A stretch of DNA of 64,000 nt from Flavitalea plasmicola (GTDB lineage: Bacteria > Bacteroidota > Bacteroidia > Chitinophagales > Chitinophagaceae). Where the stretch lies: positions 1-64,000 of the forward strand of contig NZ_JAUOTO010000003.1 of assembly GCF_030546645.1 (NCBI RefSeq), written 5' to 3'. Shown one piece after another: positions 1-7,013 of the stretch; the first letter of the stretch is position 1, and the number at the start of each line of letters is the position of its first letter. A program made the position numbers and the translations under genes. Under the pieces are notes generated by a model that saw only the letters and a program-made list of their open reading frames with translations, was not told the origin of the DNA and ran no database searches.

Positions 1-1
1 G

Positions 2-712
2 CTGAGGCAGGAATTCTGCTGCTATGGGTATAAAAACATGACGGCCGAACTCCGGGATCTGGGATGGATCATCAACCACAAAAAGGTCTACCGCTTGATG
101 AAAGAAGCCAGGCTGCTGTATGGGGCCAGGATCAGACCTGCACCGTTTAAGCGTAATTTTATCCGGTTCCGGAGCCTGAAGCCGGAAAGACCCTTGCAGT
201 ACCTGGCGATGGATATCAAATATGTGTATATCCATGGGACGGGCAGAAATGTACTCCTGCTGACGGTAATAGACATCTATAGCCGAAAGGTGTTGATCTA
301 TCAGCTGCGAAGCCATATCCGCAAAGGAGATGTCCTAGTGATGCTGTCGCTGATGCTGCTGGAGTACCCGGCCGAAGGCATGTCCATCAGAAATGACAAC
401 GGATCGCAGTTCATCGCTCAGGTGGTTAGGGCTTATCTGAAAGACAAGGGTATCCTTCAGGAGTTCTCTCACGTGGGCACACCGGAGGACAATGCTTATA
501 TCGAAGCGTTCCATTCCAACCTGCAGCGGGAGGTGATCGACAGGTATGAATTTGATTCTATCTATCACGCTCAAATGGTTCTGGATCGCTATTACGAGTG
601 GTACAACGAGAAGAGGCGCCACGGTGCCTTAAATAGGCGAACCCCGAACCACGTGTTCAAAAATATTAATCCGGTCCCTTTTGAAAATGAAAAACTACTA
701 AACTACCTTTAG
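2..712 (+). CDS. IS3-family transposase catalytic subunit (OrfB), 5'-truncated by window edge
   Basis: This is an rve/DDE integrase-core transposase that cuts and joins IS ends. The frame is open to the first bases of the window and already reads helix-turn-helix-type sequence (CCYGYKNMTAELRDLGW), so the real start lies upstream and the ATG at 38 is internal. The visible protein carries the three acidic catalytic positions of the family: Asp in AMDIKYVYI, Asp in RNDNGSQF, and Glu in DNAYIEAFHSNL. The C-terminal RRHGALNRRTPNHVF block is also typical of IS3 OrfB. The upstream OrfA and the frameshift region are not visible, so whether the element is active cannot be judged. No stop interrupts the visible part. 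Confidence 0.9.
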   Translation: MRQEFCCYGYKNMTAELRDLGWIINHKKVYRLMKEARLLYGARIRPAPFKRNFIRFRSLKPERPLQYLAMDIKYVYIHGTGRNVLLLTVIDIYSRKVLIYQLRSHIRKGDVLVMLSLMLLEYPAEGMSIRNDNGSQFIAQVVRAYLKDKGILQEFSHVGTPEDNAYIEAFHSNLQREVIDRYEFDSIYHAQMVLDRYYEWYNEKRRHGALNRRTPNHVFKNINPVPFENEKLLNYL

Positions 713-716
713 AAAA

Positions 717-743
717 CTGTCCAGGTTATATGGGGTCGATACA
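717..743 (+). repeat. Presumed right terminal inverted repeat of the IS3-family element
   Basis: It begins 5 bp after the transposase stop as CTGTCCAGG and finishes GGGGTCGATACA. Its reverse complement starts TGTATCGACCCC, a pattern seen at the left ends of related IS3-type elements. The partner repeat is outside the window. Confidence 0.55.
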
Positions 744-984
744 AGAGTAGCAGCTTTTTCTTCTTTCAAGCCAGGGTAAAGGAATTTTCAATGGAGTTTT
801 CCACATATATACTAACCTAGGTAATATGCGCAATATTGACAAATTTTTAATGAATTAATACTCGTCTTTTAGGATATAGTAGTTGTGCACAATTATACAT
901 CTTGCTCCATTCTTGTGGAATGGCTGATTTAAACAAGCCAGGTGGATGTTTGGATGATTTATATATATTACAAGGCATTGGATG

Positions 985-2250
985 TTACTTATCAGCATTC
1001 CAAATTCGTACTGTACCATCTACGGAAGTAGTAACGATTTTCCCTATATCAGATAGAAATATTGCATGGTTGACTGCTAGGTTGTGACCTACCAGTTGCC
1101 CTTGGATATTAAAATCTTTATCCCAAATAATAGTGGTGCAATCAGTTGAAGAAGTTAATAGATATTGACGGTCCGTTGATAATGAGAATCCATTAACTCC
1201 GCTGAAAAACATATCCAGTATGCTGTCATCATGCCCTTTCAAGATACGATAGCTGTTGTCATTAAAAGAATACACAATTGTTCTAAACCGATCGCCCGAT
1301 ATAAATAATCTATTGCTATCATCCAAAAATTCTACGAACCTTGTTTTTATGCCTAAGTCCTTCTTTTTAACCTTGTAGCTTTTGTCGCCAGTGGGGTGTA
1401 CGTCAATCCTAAATGAATTGGCGCTAATTAAATTATAGGCAGTTAAAAAGCTCTTTCCTGAAGAACTAGCAACCAAATAATTTCCATCAGGGGAAATTGC
1501 ATGACTAGTATCTTCCTTTTCGCCGGAAAATTCACCTTTTAGTTGAAAGGCTGAATCATATACCTTATATAGGGCCTTTGATTTGTGATAGGTAATTAGG
1601 TCACCGGCTATAGGATTAGTCGCCACCAAACAAAATCCCTTTTCCAGCTTTAGTTTTTGCATTTTGCCGTTGGCCCTGTCGTATTTTGCGATAAAGCAGG
1701 TACCCCAGCTTTGCCCATATCCGACAAAGACAAAGTCATTTGTAAACATTACGGGTGAGCCATTGGAGAAAGTAAGTACATTTTTATTGTGGATAATCTG
1801 ATCCGTTTTAAAGATAGTATCGAAATGTTCATCCAAGGCGTAAACCTGGTTGTTATTGAATATAAAAAGCTGGTTATTTTTCTTGTCGACCATACTAAAC
1901 GAATATGTATCTGTGCAGTCAATCTTTTTTACGAGATTGCCCGAGAAATCATACACGGCACTGAGGCTATTGATAAATAATAAATCTTTAAAGGCATGGA
2001 AGTAGCTTCCTCCTTTACAACCCAGATCTAGTATAATTTCTTCCTGAAAATGTAACAAATGCCTTGTTGACGATCGTTTGCCTTCATGCAGTTTTTCAGA
2101 AGATAAATGAAAAACAGGTTCCAAGACGAGTGTGAACCCAATTTCATTAGGTTGTAGCAGTTGGTCAGAAGAGGTTAACCCCCTGTCTATTAATGAACGA
2201 GTGGCATCACTAATATAGACCTGATCATTGTTGTCTTTAATTATTTTCAT
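985..2250 (-). CDS. WD40-repeat protein, orphan in AT-rich island
   Basis: This 421-residue protein has a beta-propeller C-terminus. Two clear WD40 units end in Trp-Asp-type signatures: TDCTTIIWDKD at about 365-375 and SVDGTVRIWNADK at the very end, each preceded by a GH dipeptide (LKGHDDSI, LVGHNLAV). The earlier part has weaker repeating beta-strand patterns (ISPDGNYLVASSS) that probably complete one propeller. No signal peptide or catalytic domain is visible. The gene is much richer in A and T than the kdp or PUL genes further right, which suggests acquisition by transfer. It stands alone between an IS end and a decayed integrase. WD40 proteins usually scaffold protein complexes; the partner is not evident here. 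The domain is certain, the role is not. Confidence 0.8.
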   Translation of the reverse strand: MKIIKDNNDQVYISDATRSLIDRGLTSSDQLLQPNEIGFTLVLEPVFHLSSEKLHEGKRSSTRHLLHFQEEIILDLGCKGGSYFHAFKDLLFINSLSAVYDFSGNLVKKIDCTDTYSFSMVDKKNNQLFIFNNNQVYALDEHFDTIFKTDQIIHNKNVLTFSNGSPVMFTNDFVFVGYGQSWGTCFIAKYDRANGKMQKLKLEKGFCLVATNPIAGDLITYHKSKALYKVYDSAFQLKGEFSGEKEDTSHAISPDGNYLVASSSGKSFLTAYNLISANSFRIDVHPTGDKSYKVKKKDLGIKTRFVEFLDDSNRLFISGDRFRTIVYSFNDNSYRILKGHDDSILDMFFSGVNGFSLSTDRQYLLTSSTDCTTIIWDKDFNIQGQLVGHNLAVNHAIFLSDIGKIVTTSVDGTVRIWNADK

Positions 2251-2409
2251 CTGAATGCTACTAATGTTTATTGGTAGAACTATTAATTCGAGGCTAAATT
2301 CCCTTCGAGTATTGAAAATCTATTAGATATCTCAAAAAATACAAAAATATCGGCCTCAAGCAAAAAACCGCACCGGGCAGTCGCTGGAACAGTTTTTCAG
2401 AAAGGTAAG

Positions 2410-3621
2410 TTAACCTATTACTTTTATGTCAGCGCCTTTTCCCGGTTTTTTACTGTTCAGCCGGTTCCTGAGCAATTCCATATCCATCCCAATCTTGGAC
2501 TGCGTCTCCAACGGGACGCCATTTAACAAGGTGACGGTAGTAGCAAAAGTGTGCCGGGCGCAATGAAAAGTAAGGTTTCTCGGAATTTCGCAAATCCCGG
2601 CGATTTGTTTCAAGCTCCGGTTCACTTACTGGTTACTGACATAAGGGAATACTGTGTCCCGCGGCGTGGTTCCGGGCTCGATCCTGTATTTTTCCAGGAT
2701 TGTCAAGGCTTGGAGCAGGAGCGGAACATTTACTGGAATATCTGTTTTCTTCCGCGTGGTCCTGATCCATTGCAAGCCATCGGCGGTGGTTAGGATATTG
2801 TGCGGTTTTAAGGCTATGAGGTCAATATAAGCCAGACCCGTATAACAGCTGAAAATAAAGAAATCCCTCACCCTTTCCAGCATGGCCGTGCCAAAGGTTT
2901 TTTGCTCTATTCGGGCCAGTTCTTCTTCCCGCAGATATTCCATAGAAGATGGCCTGTACCGGAGTTTGAAGGTCGAAAATGGATTTTTCTCTATCTATTC
3001 ATTTTTGATGGCCCAAAGCAAAATTTTCTTTAACCGCTCCAAATTCTTCATGGCACCGTTATTTGTACATGGGCATTCCTTTTTGATCGGATTGTTTCGG
3101 ATGTAGTATTCGAATGCCGTGATGAATTGGTAGTTGATGTCCTTCAAATGAATGTCCTTAGCAGGATAGGTCCGGTCCAGGAACTTGCGCACGTACATGG
3201 CCGTTCCCCGGTAGTTCTTCATGGCGCCGGGTTTAATGACGCCTTCCATATGCTGGTTGTGTAGCTCGACCAGTTTCCGCAAGGTCATATTTCCTTTTTC
3301 GCCAGAAGTGTGTACGCCCAGGTAGGCATTTTTGACAGCTTCGACGGTAATGAGCGTACCAGATACGGAAAAATCCTGGTAGTTATGGAACAACTTCGCT
3401 CTGATCTCTTCCAGGTAGTTGTTCAAATGCCTCAGTTCATCGGTACGGGGCTTGGCGGCGCCCTTGCCGGTATTCCAATCACCATCAGCCAGGTAATACT
3501 TTAGGGCCAGCTCTCAGCGGCTGCCATTGACGGTGATGCGGCAATAAAGAGGGGATTTCCCATTGACGGGACGGTTACGGCGCAGCGTAAAGTGTACGCC
3601 GAACGTGTTGGAGCTTCTCAT
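2410..3621 (-). pseudogene. Decayed tyrosine recombinase (integrase)
   Basis: One reading frame from ATG 3621 (MRSSNTFGVHFTLRR) to 2410 encodes a Bacteroidota-type phage integrase. In order it has an Arm DNA-binding domain, a SAM-like core-binding domain (about 3430-3000) and a catalytic domain. The frame is broken by TGA at 3514-3516, TAG at 2995-2997 and TAA at 2626-2628, with no frameshift: the protein sequence continues in frame after each stop (RITVNGSR*ELALKYY; WAIKNE*IEKNPFST; PYVSNQ*VNRSLKQ). The HCARHTFATT block is present. The text then jumps from VPLETQSKIG to MDMELLRNRL, so about 24 codons holding the last catalytic His and the nucleophilic Tyr are missing. The gene resembles the intact integrase at 5339-6604 and lies at the same distance from its own att-like repeat. 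It cannot make an active recombinase. Confidence 0.88.
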
Positions 3622-3793
3622 AACAAATACATTTTTACGTGATGAATCAAAACTGCACTTACCGGGTCGCACGACCACGAAAAATGAACTCCGGTGAACA
3701 AAGATACTGTTCACCGCTGCGGAAAACCTGTTCACCGGATTGGCACCGGCTTTACTGGTCCCTATTGCTCCCAACTGACCTCTAAAAAATGCA

Positions 3794-3825
3794 AAAGCCT
3801 GTAAATAATCACTATTACAGGCTTT
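3794..3825 (-). terminator. Terminator-like hairpin copied with the tRNA-Ser end
   Basis: Perfect 10-bp arms AAAGCCTGTA and TACAGGCTTT flank a 12-nt loop. The stem core GCCTG/CAGGC matches the hairpin at 6799-6830 downstream of the tRNA-Ser gene, and it has the same position relative to the 13-bp att-like repeat. Read on the minus strand, the T-rich tail follows the hairpin. Confidence 0.6.
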
Positions 3826-3849
3826 GGGTCCTTAATGGACCTTAATGAT

Positions 3850-3862
3850 GCGGAGAGGGAGG
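3850..3862. repeat. Putative att site: copy of tRNA-Ser 3' end
   Basis: GCGGAGAGGGAGG is identical to 6854-6866, the 3' end of the tRNA-Ser gene. Beyond it similarity continues in a degenerate form (TACTTGAAC against GATTCGAAC, the T-loop region). It lies about 230 bp before the start of the decayed integrase, as the tRNA copy lies about 250 bp before the intact one. It is best read as an attachment-site remnant separating two tandem islands. Confidence 0.6.
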
Positions 3863-4018
3863 TACTTGAACTTACTCTCCAATATTTTGTGAATCAAAGC
3901 GTTGCAAACCTGTGTCAGTAGACTCTTGAATTTCCGGCAATATAGAGCGTATCAATTTCTGTCGCTTTAAAGTTAGGCATTTGGAACAATTGTTTGGAAA
4001 TGTAATTGGCAAATTTGA

Positions 4019-4621
4019 TCAATCGGTTATCGATTCTACTAAAATTTTCGAAAATTCAATGTCTAAAGGCTCGGACCAGTTTGCTGGCAGAGTGAATTCC
4101 TCTGGGTCATATAATTGTCGAGCCATTGGAATGGTTGCATCTTTATGCATCTTTTTTACCATTTTTTTGATATTTTCAATTTCCACTTCGGGAATGCCGT
4201 TTGGTATTATCATCCCGCAACTCCGATCTGGAAAAGCAACTTTGTATCCCTTCGGGAACGCCGACGCAAGCTCGTTTTTGAAGAGAATTCGACTTGATCC
4301 TATACCATCCTGATTTAGAAATGATAAAAAGATTATTCGTTTCTTATCTTCGCTTTGTTTGGAGTGAGTATAAAAGTTGCCTGACTTCCTCGATAAATTT
4401 CTTAAATTCTCAAACGAATGTTGTTGCCAAATGGGGGAAATGGAGGTTAGAATTTCGAACTGTTTCTCAGTGATGTATTGCATCGAATCATTACCTTCAA
4501 AAACCACCCAGGTAAGTATAAAGTCTTGGATTGGAAAAACATGATGCGGTAGTTCCCATGTACCTTTCAAATAATAGTCTTTCGGTACGATCAGAGGATA
4601 TACTTTGCTTATTAGTTCCAT
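4019..4621 (-). CDS. Hypothetical protein, island cargo
   Basis: This 200-residue soluble protein of unrecognised family starts MELISKVYPLIVPKDYY. It has no signal peptide, membrane segment or familiar catalytic motif. The middle is rich in charged and aromatic residues, and the C-terminal half contains LASAFPKGYKV, a Cys in PDRSCGMIIPNG, and a short helical lysine-rich stretch. The gene is AT-rich and lies inside the 3.0 kb unit bounded by the att-like repeats, pointing the same way as the integrase. Small integrase-plus-unknown units often carry defence or fitness genes, but nothing in this sequence proves that. It could be a defence or immunity protein, or simply a host-derived passenger. 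Confidence 0.6.
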   Translation of the reverse strand: MELISKVYPLIVPKDYYLKGTWELPHHVFPIQDFILTWVVFEGNDSMQYITEKQFEILTSISPIWQQHSFENLRNLSRKSGNFYTHSKQSEDKKRIIFLSFLNQDGIGSSRILFKNELASAFPKGYKVAFPDRSCGMIIPNGIPEVEIENIKKMVKKMHKDATIPMARQLYDPEEFTLPANWSEPLDIEFSKILVESITD

Positions 4622-4814
4622 TGCTAAATTTTTATTCCTAAATAATCTGAATTCCGAAAATTACGGAAATAATTAGAGATTAAAATTTTGAAGTGTCGAT
4701 AAGGTATGCGGCCTTCTGTCAGGTATATTTTTCTTTTCCTCAGCATCTTTATCAAACTATGCACTCGAAATCTAGGCCAGCTTTTGAGCTCACAAAATCT
4801 TCTTTAGGGCTTCC

Positions 4815-4839
4815 GAAGGCGCGACTCCGGAGTGCCTTC
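4815..4839. repeat. Nested inverted repeat
   Basis: Outer arms GAAGGC (4815-4820) and GCCTTC (4834-4839) enclose a perfect 10-bp palindrome ACTCCGGAGT (4824-4833), with a 3-nt bulge GCG on one side. The gene-free setting in a mobile unit makes a protein-binding site or structured element plausible. Confidence 0.6.
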
Positions 4840-4855
4840 TACCTGGTCGGAGACC

Positions 4856-4872
4856 CCGTTGTCTGACAACGG
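4856..4872. repeat. Short perfect hairpin
   Basis: CCGTTGT and ACAACGG form a perfect 7-bp stem around a 3-nt loop, 17 bp after the nested palindrome. No T-run follows on either strand, so a rho-independent terminator is unlikely. Confidence 0.55.
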
Positions 4873-5048
4873 TACATCTGGCCGATTGCACGCGAAGCAG
4901 GCAATCTCAAAATGCTGCGTTTAAATGAATATCGGAAAAATCACTGGATGTTGAAGGAAAAACCAGAAATTGCACAAGGCAGGAAGCCCCTGTCCAATTG
5001 ATTTCAAGTTCTATCGATATCGTGTTTCCGTCCAAAATTGAATATTAA

Positions 5049-5315
5049 ATGGAAAAGCATTTCTTACTTTATGTTCTTTATATTTCGATCGTAGAAATAC
5101 GGGAAAAGAGCTATAAAAAAGGCGATAACCAGACATTCGGGTTGTGCAATTTATTGCATAATATTCCGCTTATGTTAGGGTCGGAATCGGATGCCGAAAA
5201 AGCTTACACAAAATTGATCGACGACGTTGAATTTTTGGGTATTCATAGCTGGCTGGAGAACCGGAAAAAAGAGTTCTACAGTCGCTATCCTGAATATGAT
5301 CCAACCGAACATTAA
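5049..5315 (+). CDS. Small hypothetical protein, island cargo
   Basis: This 88-residue protein is convergent with the integrase, 23 bp away. The N-terminus is hydrophobic (FLLYVLYISIV) but short for a membrane segment. The rest looks like a soluble helical domain ending in WLENRKKEFYSRYPEYDP. No family is recognised. It could be a small accessory or directionality factor of the island, or a passenger gene. The ATG at 5049 lies in an A-rich context without a clear Shine-Dalgarno sequence, which is normal in this phylum. That it is coding at all is only moderately sure. Confidence 0.45.
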   Translation: MEKHFLLYVLYISIVEIREKSYKKGDNQTFGLCNLLHNIPLMLGSESDAEKAYTKLIDDVEFLGIHSWLENRKKEFYSRYPEYDPTEH

Positions 5316-5338
5316 AAGTGCTTGGGAAAGGAAAAAAA

Positions 5339-6604
5339 TTATCTTTTTTCGCCGCCCTTTTCGGCGCAATGATAAACTTTCCCATTCAACTTTTCTTTAA
5401 GTACCTGCATGTCCTGACTTACCTTTCGATCCAGGACTTTCGCATAGTGCTGGGTTGTCTTCAAATTCTTATGTCCGAGCATCTTTGAAACCGTTTCAAT
5501 CGGCACGCCATTGCCCAGGGTAACGGTGGTCGCAAAAGTGTGCCTGGCGATATGAAAAGTCAGTCGTTTGGTGATCCCGCAGCAGTCCGCAATTTCCTTC
5601 AGATATGCGTTCATTTTTTGATTACTTAATATGGGCAATACCCGATCTTTTGTCTGACATATAGGATGGTTGGCATACTTTTCCAATATGCGCATTCCGG
5701 CAGGTAAAATGGGCAATCGGGTGGGCGATTCGGTCTTCTGCCGACGGGTAAAAATCCACTTCTCTCCATCGATACCCGAACTGATCTCGGAACGTTTCAA
5801 TTTGTGGATGTCTGCGTAGGCTAAACCGGTATAACAACTGAACAGGAAGGCATCCCGGACCTGGCCGAGTCGGTCTGTTGCGAAGGTCTTGGCGGCCATC
5901 ACCTGCAATTCGTCCTCTGTCAATGCTTCGCGATTTACCTCCCTCAGAGCCATGTTAAAGCCAATAAAAGGATCTCTCAACAGCCAGCCATTCCGGATGC
6001 AGCGTAAAACGATCTTTTTGCAGCAGGCTATGTATTTCATTGTGGTGTTGTGATCACAGCGCTGTACACTTTTGAACCAAAACTCAAACTCGGAAATAAA
6101 CTCGTAGTTCAATTTTCGAATATCCAGATCGAGAACCTTGAATTTCCATTCTAAATAGGCTCGCGTATGGGCCAAAGCTGTTTTGTACCTGGTTAGTGTC
6201 GCCGGGGCATATTCTTTTCCGATCAGGGCGGCGATCTGGTCATTATGATGCTGGAAGACCTCCAATAACATTCTGGGGCGTTCTCCGTCGACAGCTCGGC
6301 CTTGTAAAAGATTGCGGACAGCCGCGGCAGTGACAGTCTTGCTATCCAAAATGAGCTGGTGACGGGCTTCGTGGGCCTTGGCTTCCAAGGTGTCGAGATA
6401 GGCATTCAGCGCTCTTGCATCGTTTTTAGTTCCGGTTGCCCGTCCGCTGTCGGAATTCCATCGGTCAGGGTCCCAGGTTCTTTGGAGAGAGGATTCTTTG
6501 GCAATGCCATTGACAGTGATTCTTAGATAGATGGAGCGATTGCCCTTGACATAACCTTTCGGCTTTTTGAGGTAGAAAAGCAGACCAAAACTCTTCGAGT
6601 TCAT
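5339..6604 (-). CDS. Tyrosine recombinase / site-specific integrase, intact
   Basis: This 421-residue integrase cuts and rejoins attachment sites, here most likely in the adjacent tRNA-Ser gene. ATG 6604 is preferred over an upstream TTG because it matches the start of the decayed paralogue (MNSKSFGLLFYLKKPKG). The domains are an Arm DNA-binding domain (about 1-95), a SAM-like core-binding domain (about 110-210) and a catalytic domain (about 225-400). The catalytic residues are His351 and Arg354 (HIARHTF), His378 (MLGHKNL) and nucleophile Tyr387 (TQHYAK). The first Arg of the usual pentad is Ala262 (CYTGLAYADI); loss of this Arg is known among Bacteroidota recombinases such as IntDOT. No disruption is visible, so the 3.0 kb unit may still be mobile. 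Confidence 0.93.
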   Translation of the reverse strand: MNSKSFGLLFYLKKPKGYVKGNRSIYLRITVNGIAKESSLQRTWDPDRWNSDSGRATGTKNDARALNAYLDTLEAKAHEARHQLILDSKTVTAAAVRNLLQGRAVDGERPRMLLEVFQHHNDQIAALIGKEYAPATLTRYKTALAHTRAYLEWKFKVLDLDIRKLNYEFISEFEFWFKSVQRCDHNTTMKYIACCKKIVLRCIRNGWLLRDPFIGFNMALREVNREALTEDELQVMAAKTFATDRLGQVRDAFLFSCYTGLAYADIHKLKRSEISSGIDGEKWIFTRRQKTESPTRLPILPAGMRILEKYANHPICQTKDRVLPILSNQKMNAYLKEIADCCGITKRLTFHIARHTFATTVTLGNGVPIETVSKMLGHKNLKTTQHYAKVLDRKVSQDMQVLKEKLNGKVYHCAEKGGEKR

Positions 6605-6798
6605 ACACAAATGCTTTAATGGTTTTAAAATTAGCAATTGTATACGCCCTTTATCGAGGGTTGCCTATGCAGAATCCGCAGTGGTGGCCTGTTTCAGTGA
6701 TTTCCAGTGAGTCATTTTGTCGGACGATCCACGACTCATGAATTACTCACTAAGAAAACGGGACAAAACGGAACTTTCCGGCAGTGCCTGCAAAGCAA

Positions 6799-6830
6799 AA
6801 AGCCTGAAAACACCAGGTTTTGCAGGCTTT
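6799..6830 (-). terminator. Rho-independent terminator downstream of tRNA-Ser
   Basis: Arms AAAGCCTG and CAGGCTTT, extended inside by AAAAC/GTTTT, form a strong hairpin. On the minus strand it is followed by TTTTT. It lies 25 bp beyond the tRNA 3' end and also ends the tRNA-integrase gap. A related hairpin sits at 3794-3825. Confidence 0.75.
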
Positions 6831-6853
6831 TGATTCGGTTGAGTATCTACTCA

Positions 6854-6866
6854 GCGGAGAGGGAGG
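6854..6866. repeat. Putative attachment core at the tRNA-Ser 3' end
   Basis: GCGGAGAGGGAGG spans the last 11 bases of the tRNA gene and 2 bases beyond it. It is identical to 3850-3862. Integration into a tRNA 3' end with restoration of the tRNA is the common mode for tyrosine recombinases, and the integrase gene is next to it. Confidence 0.65.
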
Positions 6867-6941
6867 GATTCGAACCCTCGGTACGGTTGCCCGCACAACG
6901 GTTTTCGAGACCGCCACAATCGACCGCTCTGCCACCTCTCC
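6856..6941 (-). tRNA. tRNA-Ser(CGA)
   Basis: This is an 86-nt class II tRNA gene without encoded CCA. Acceptor arms GGAGAGG and CCTCTCC pair over 7 bp. The T arm reads GAGGG-TTCGAAT-CCCTC. The anticodon loop is CTCGAAA, giving anticodon CGA for serine codon UCG. A long variable arm (GTGCGGGCAACCGTAC) is the serine hallmark. It is flanked by a -7 box upstream and a terminator downstream. Confidence 0.95.
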
Positions 6942-6967
6942 GGTCGGGCTTTTGAAAAGCCGGGCAA

Positions 6968-6975
6968 CAAATGTA
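6968..6975 (-). promoter_or_regulatory. Bacteroidota -7 box for tRNA-Ser
   Basis: On the minus strand it reads TACATTTG, an exact TAnnTTTG, ending 26 bases before the tRNA 5' end. No clear TTG -33 element is seen. Confidence 0.55.
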
Positions 6976-6987
6976 GTGTTTTTCGCC

Positions 6988-6995
6988 TAGTTTTG
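6988..6995 (+). promoter_or_regulatory. Bacteroidota -7 box for the kdp-linked regulator
   Basis: TAGTTTTG matches TAnnTTTG exactly and lies 18 bp before ATG 7014. It overlaps a possible upstream TTG start at 6993, so the ATG is preferred. Confidence 0.5.
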
Positions 6996-7013
6996 CACCC
7001 TAATTTCCTTTTC

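Larger units (their letters stand above)
1..743 (+). mobile_element. IS3-family insertion sequence, right part only
   Basis: The left edge of the window cuts this element. It comprises the end of the transposase gene and a presumed right terminal inverted repeat at 717-743, which ends in GGGGTCGATACA. IS3-family elements usually begin TG and end CA, and this end fits that. The left end lies outside the window, so the inverted repeat and any target duplication cannot be confirmed here. It lies at the far end of the tRNA-Ser islands, a typical place for IS insertions to collect. Confidence 0.8.
4622..5048. other. Non-coding gap inside the small island, with strong inverted repeats
   Basis: There is no convincing coding frame. 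The left part is AT-rich; 4810-4880 is clearly GC-richer and holds the nested palindrome at 4815-4839 and the hairpin at 4856-4872. It could hold recombination-directionality sites, a transfer origin or a structured RNA; the sequence does not decide. Confidence 0.5.

Noticed and set aside
3514-3516. Selenocysteine or readthrough at the in-frame TGA of the decayed integrase
   Set aside because: Two other stops (TAG and TAA) and a deletion of the catalytic region follow in the same gene, so simple decay is the better explanation.
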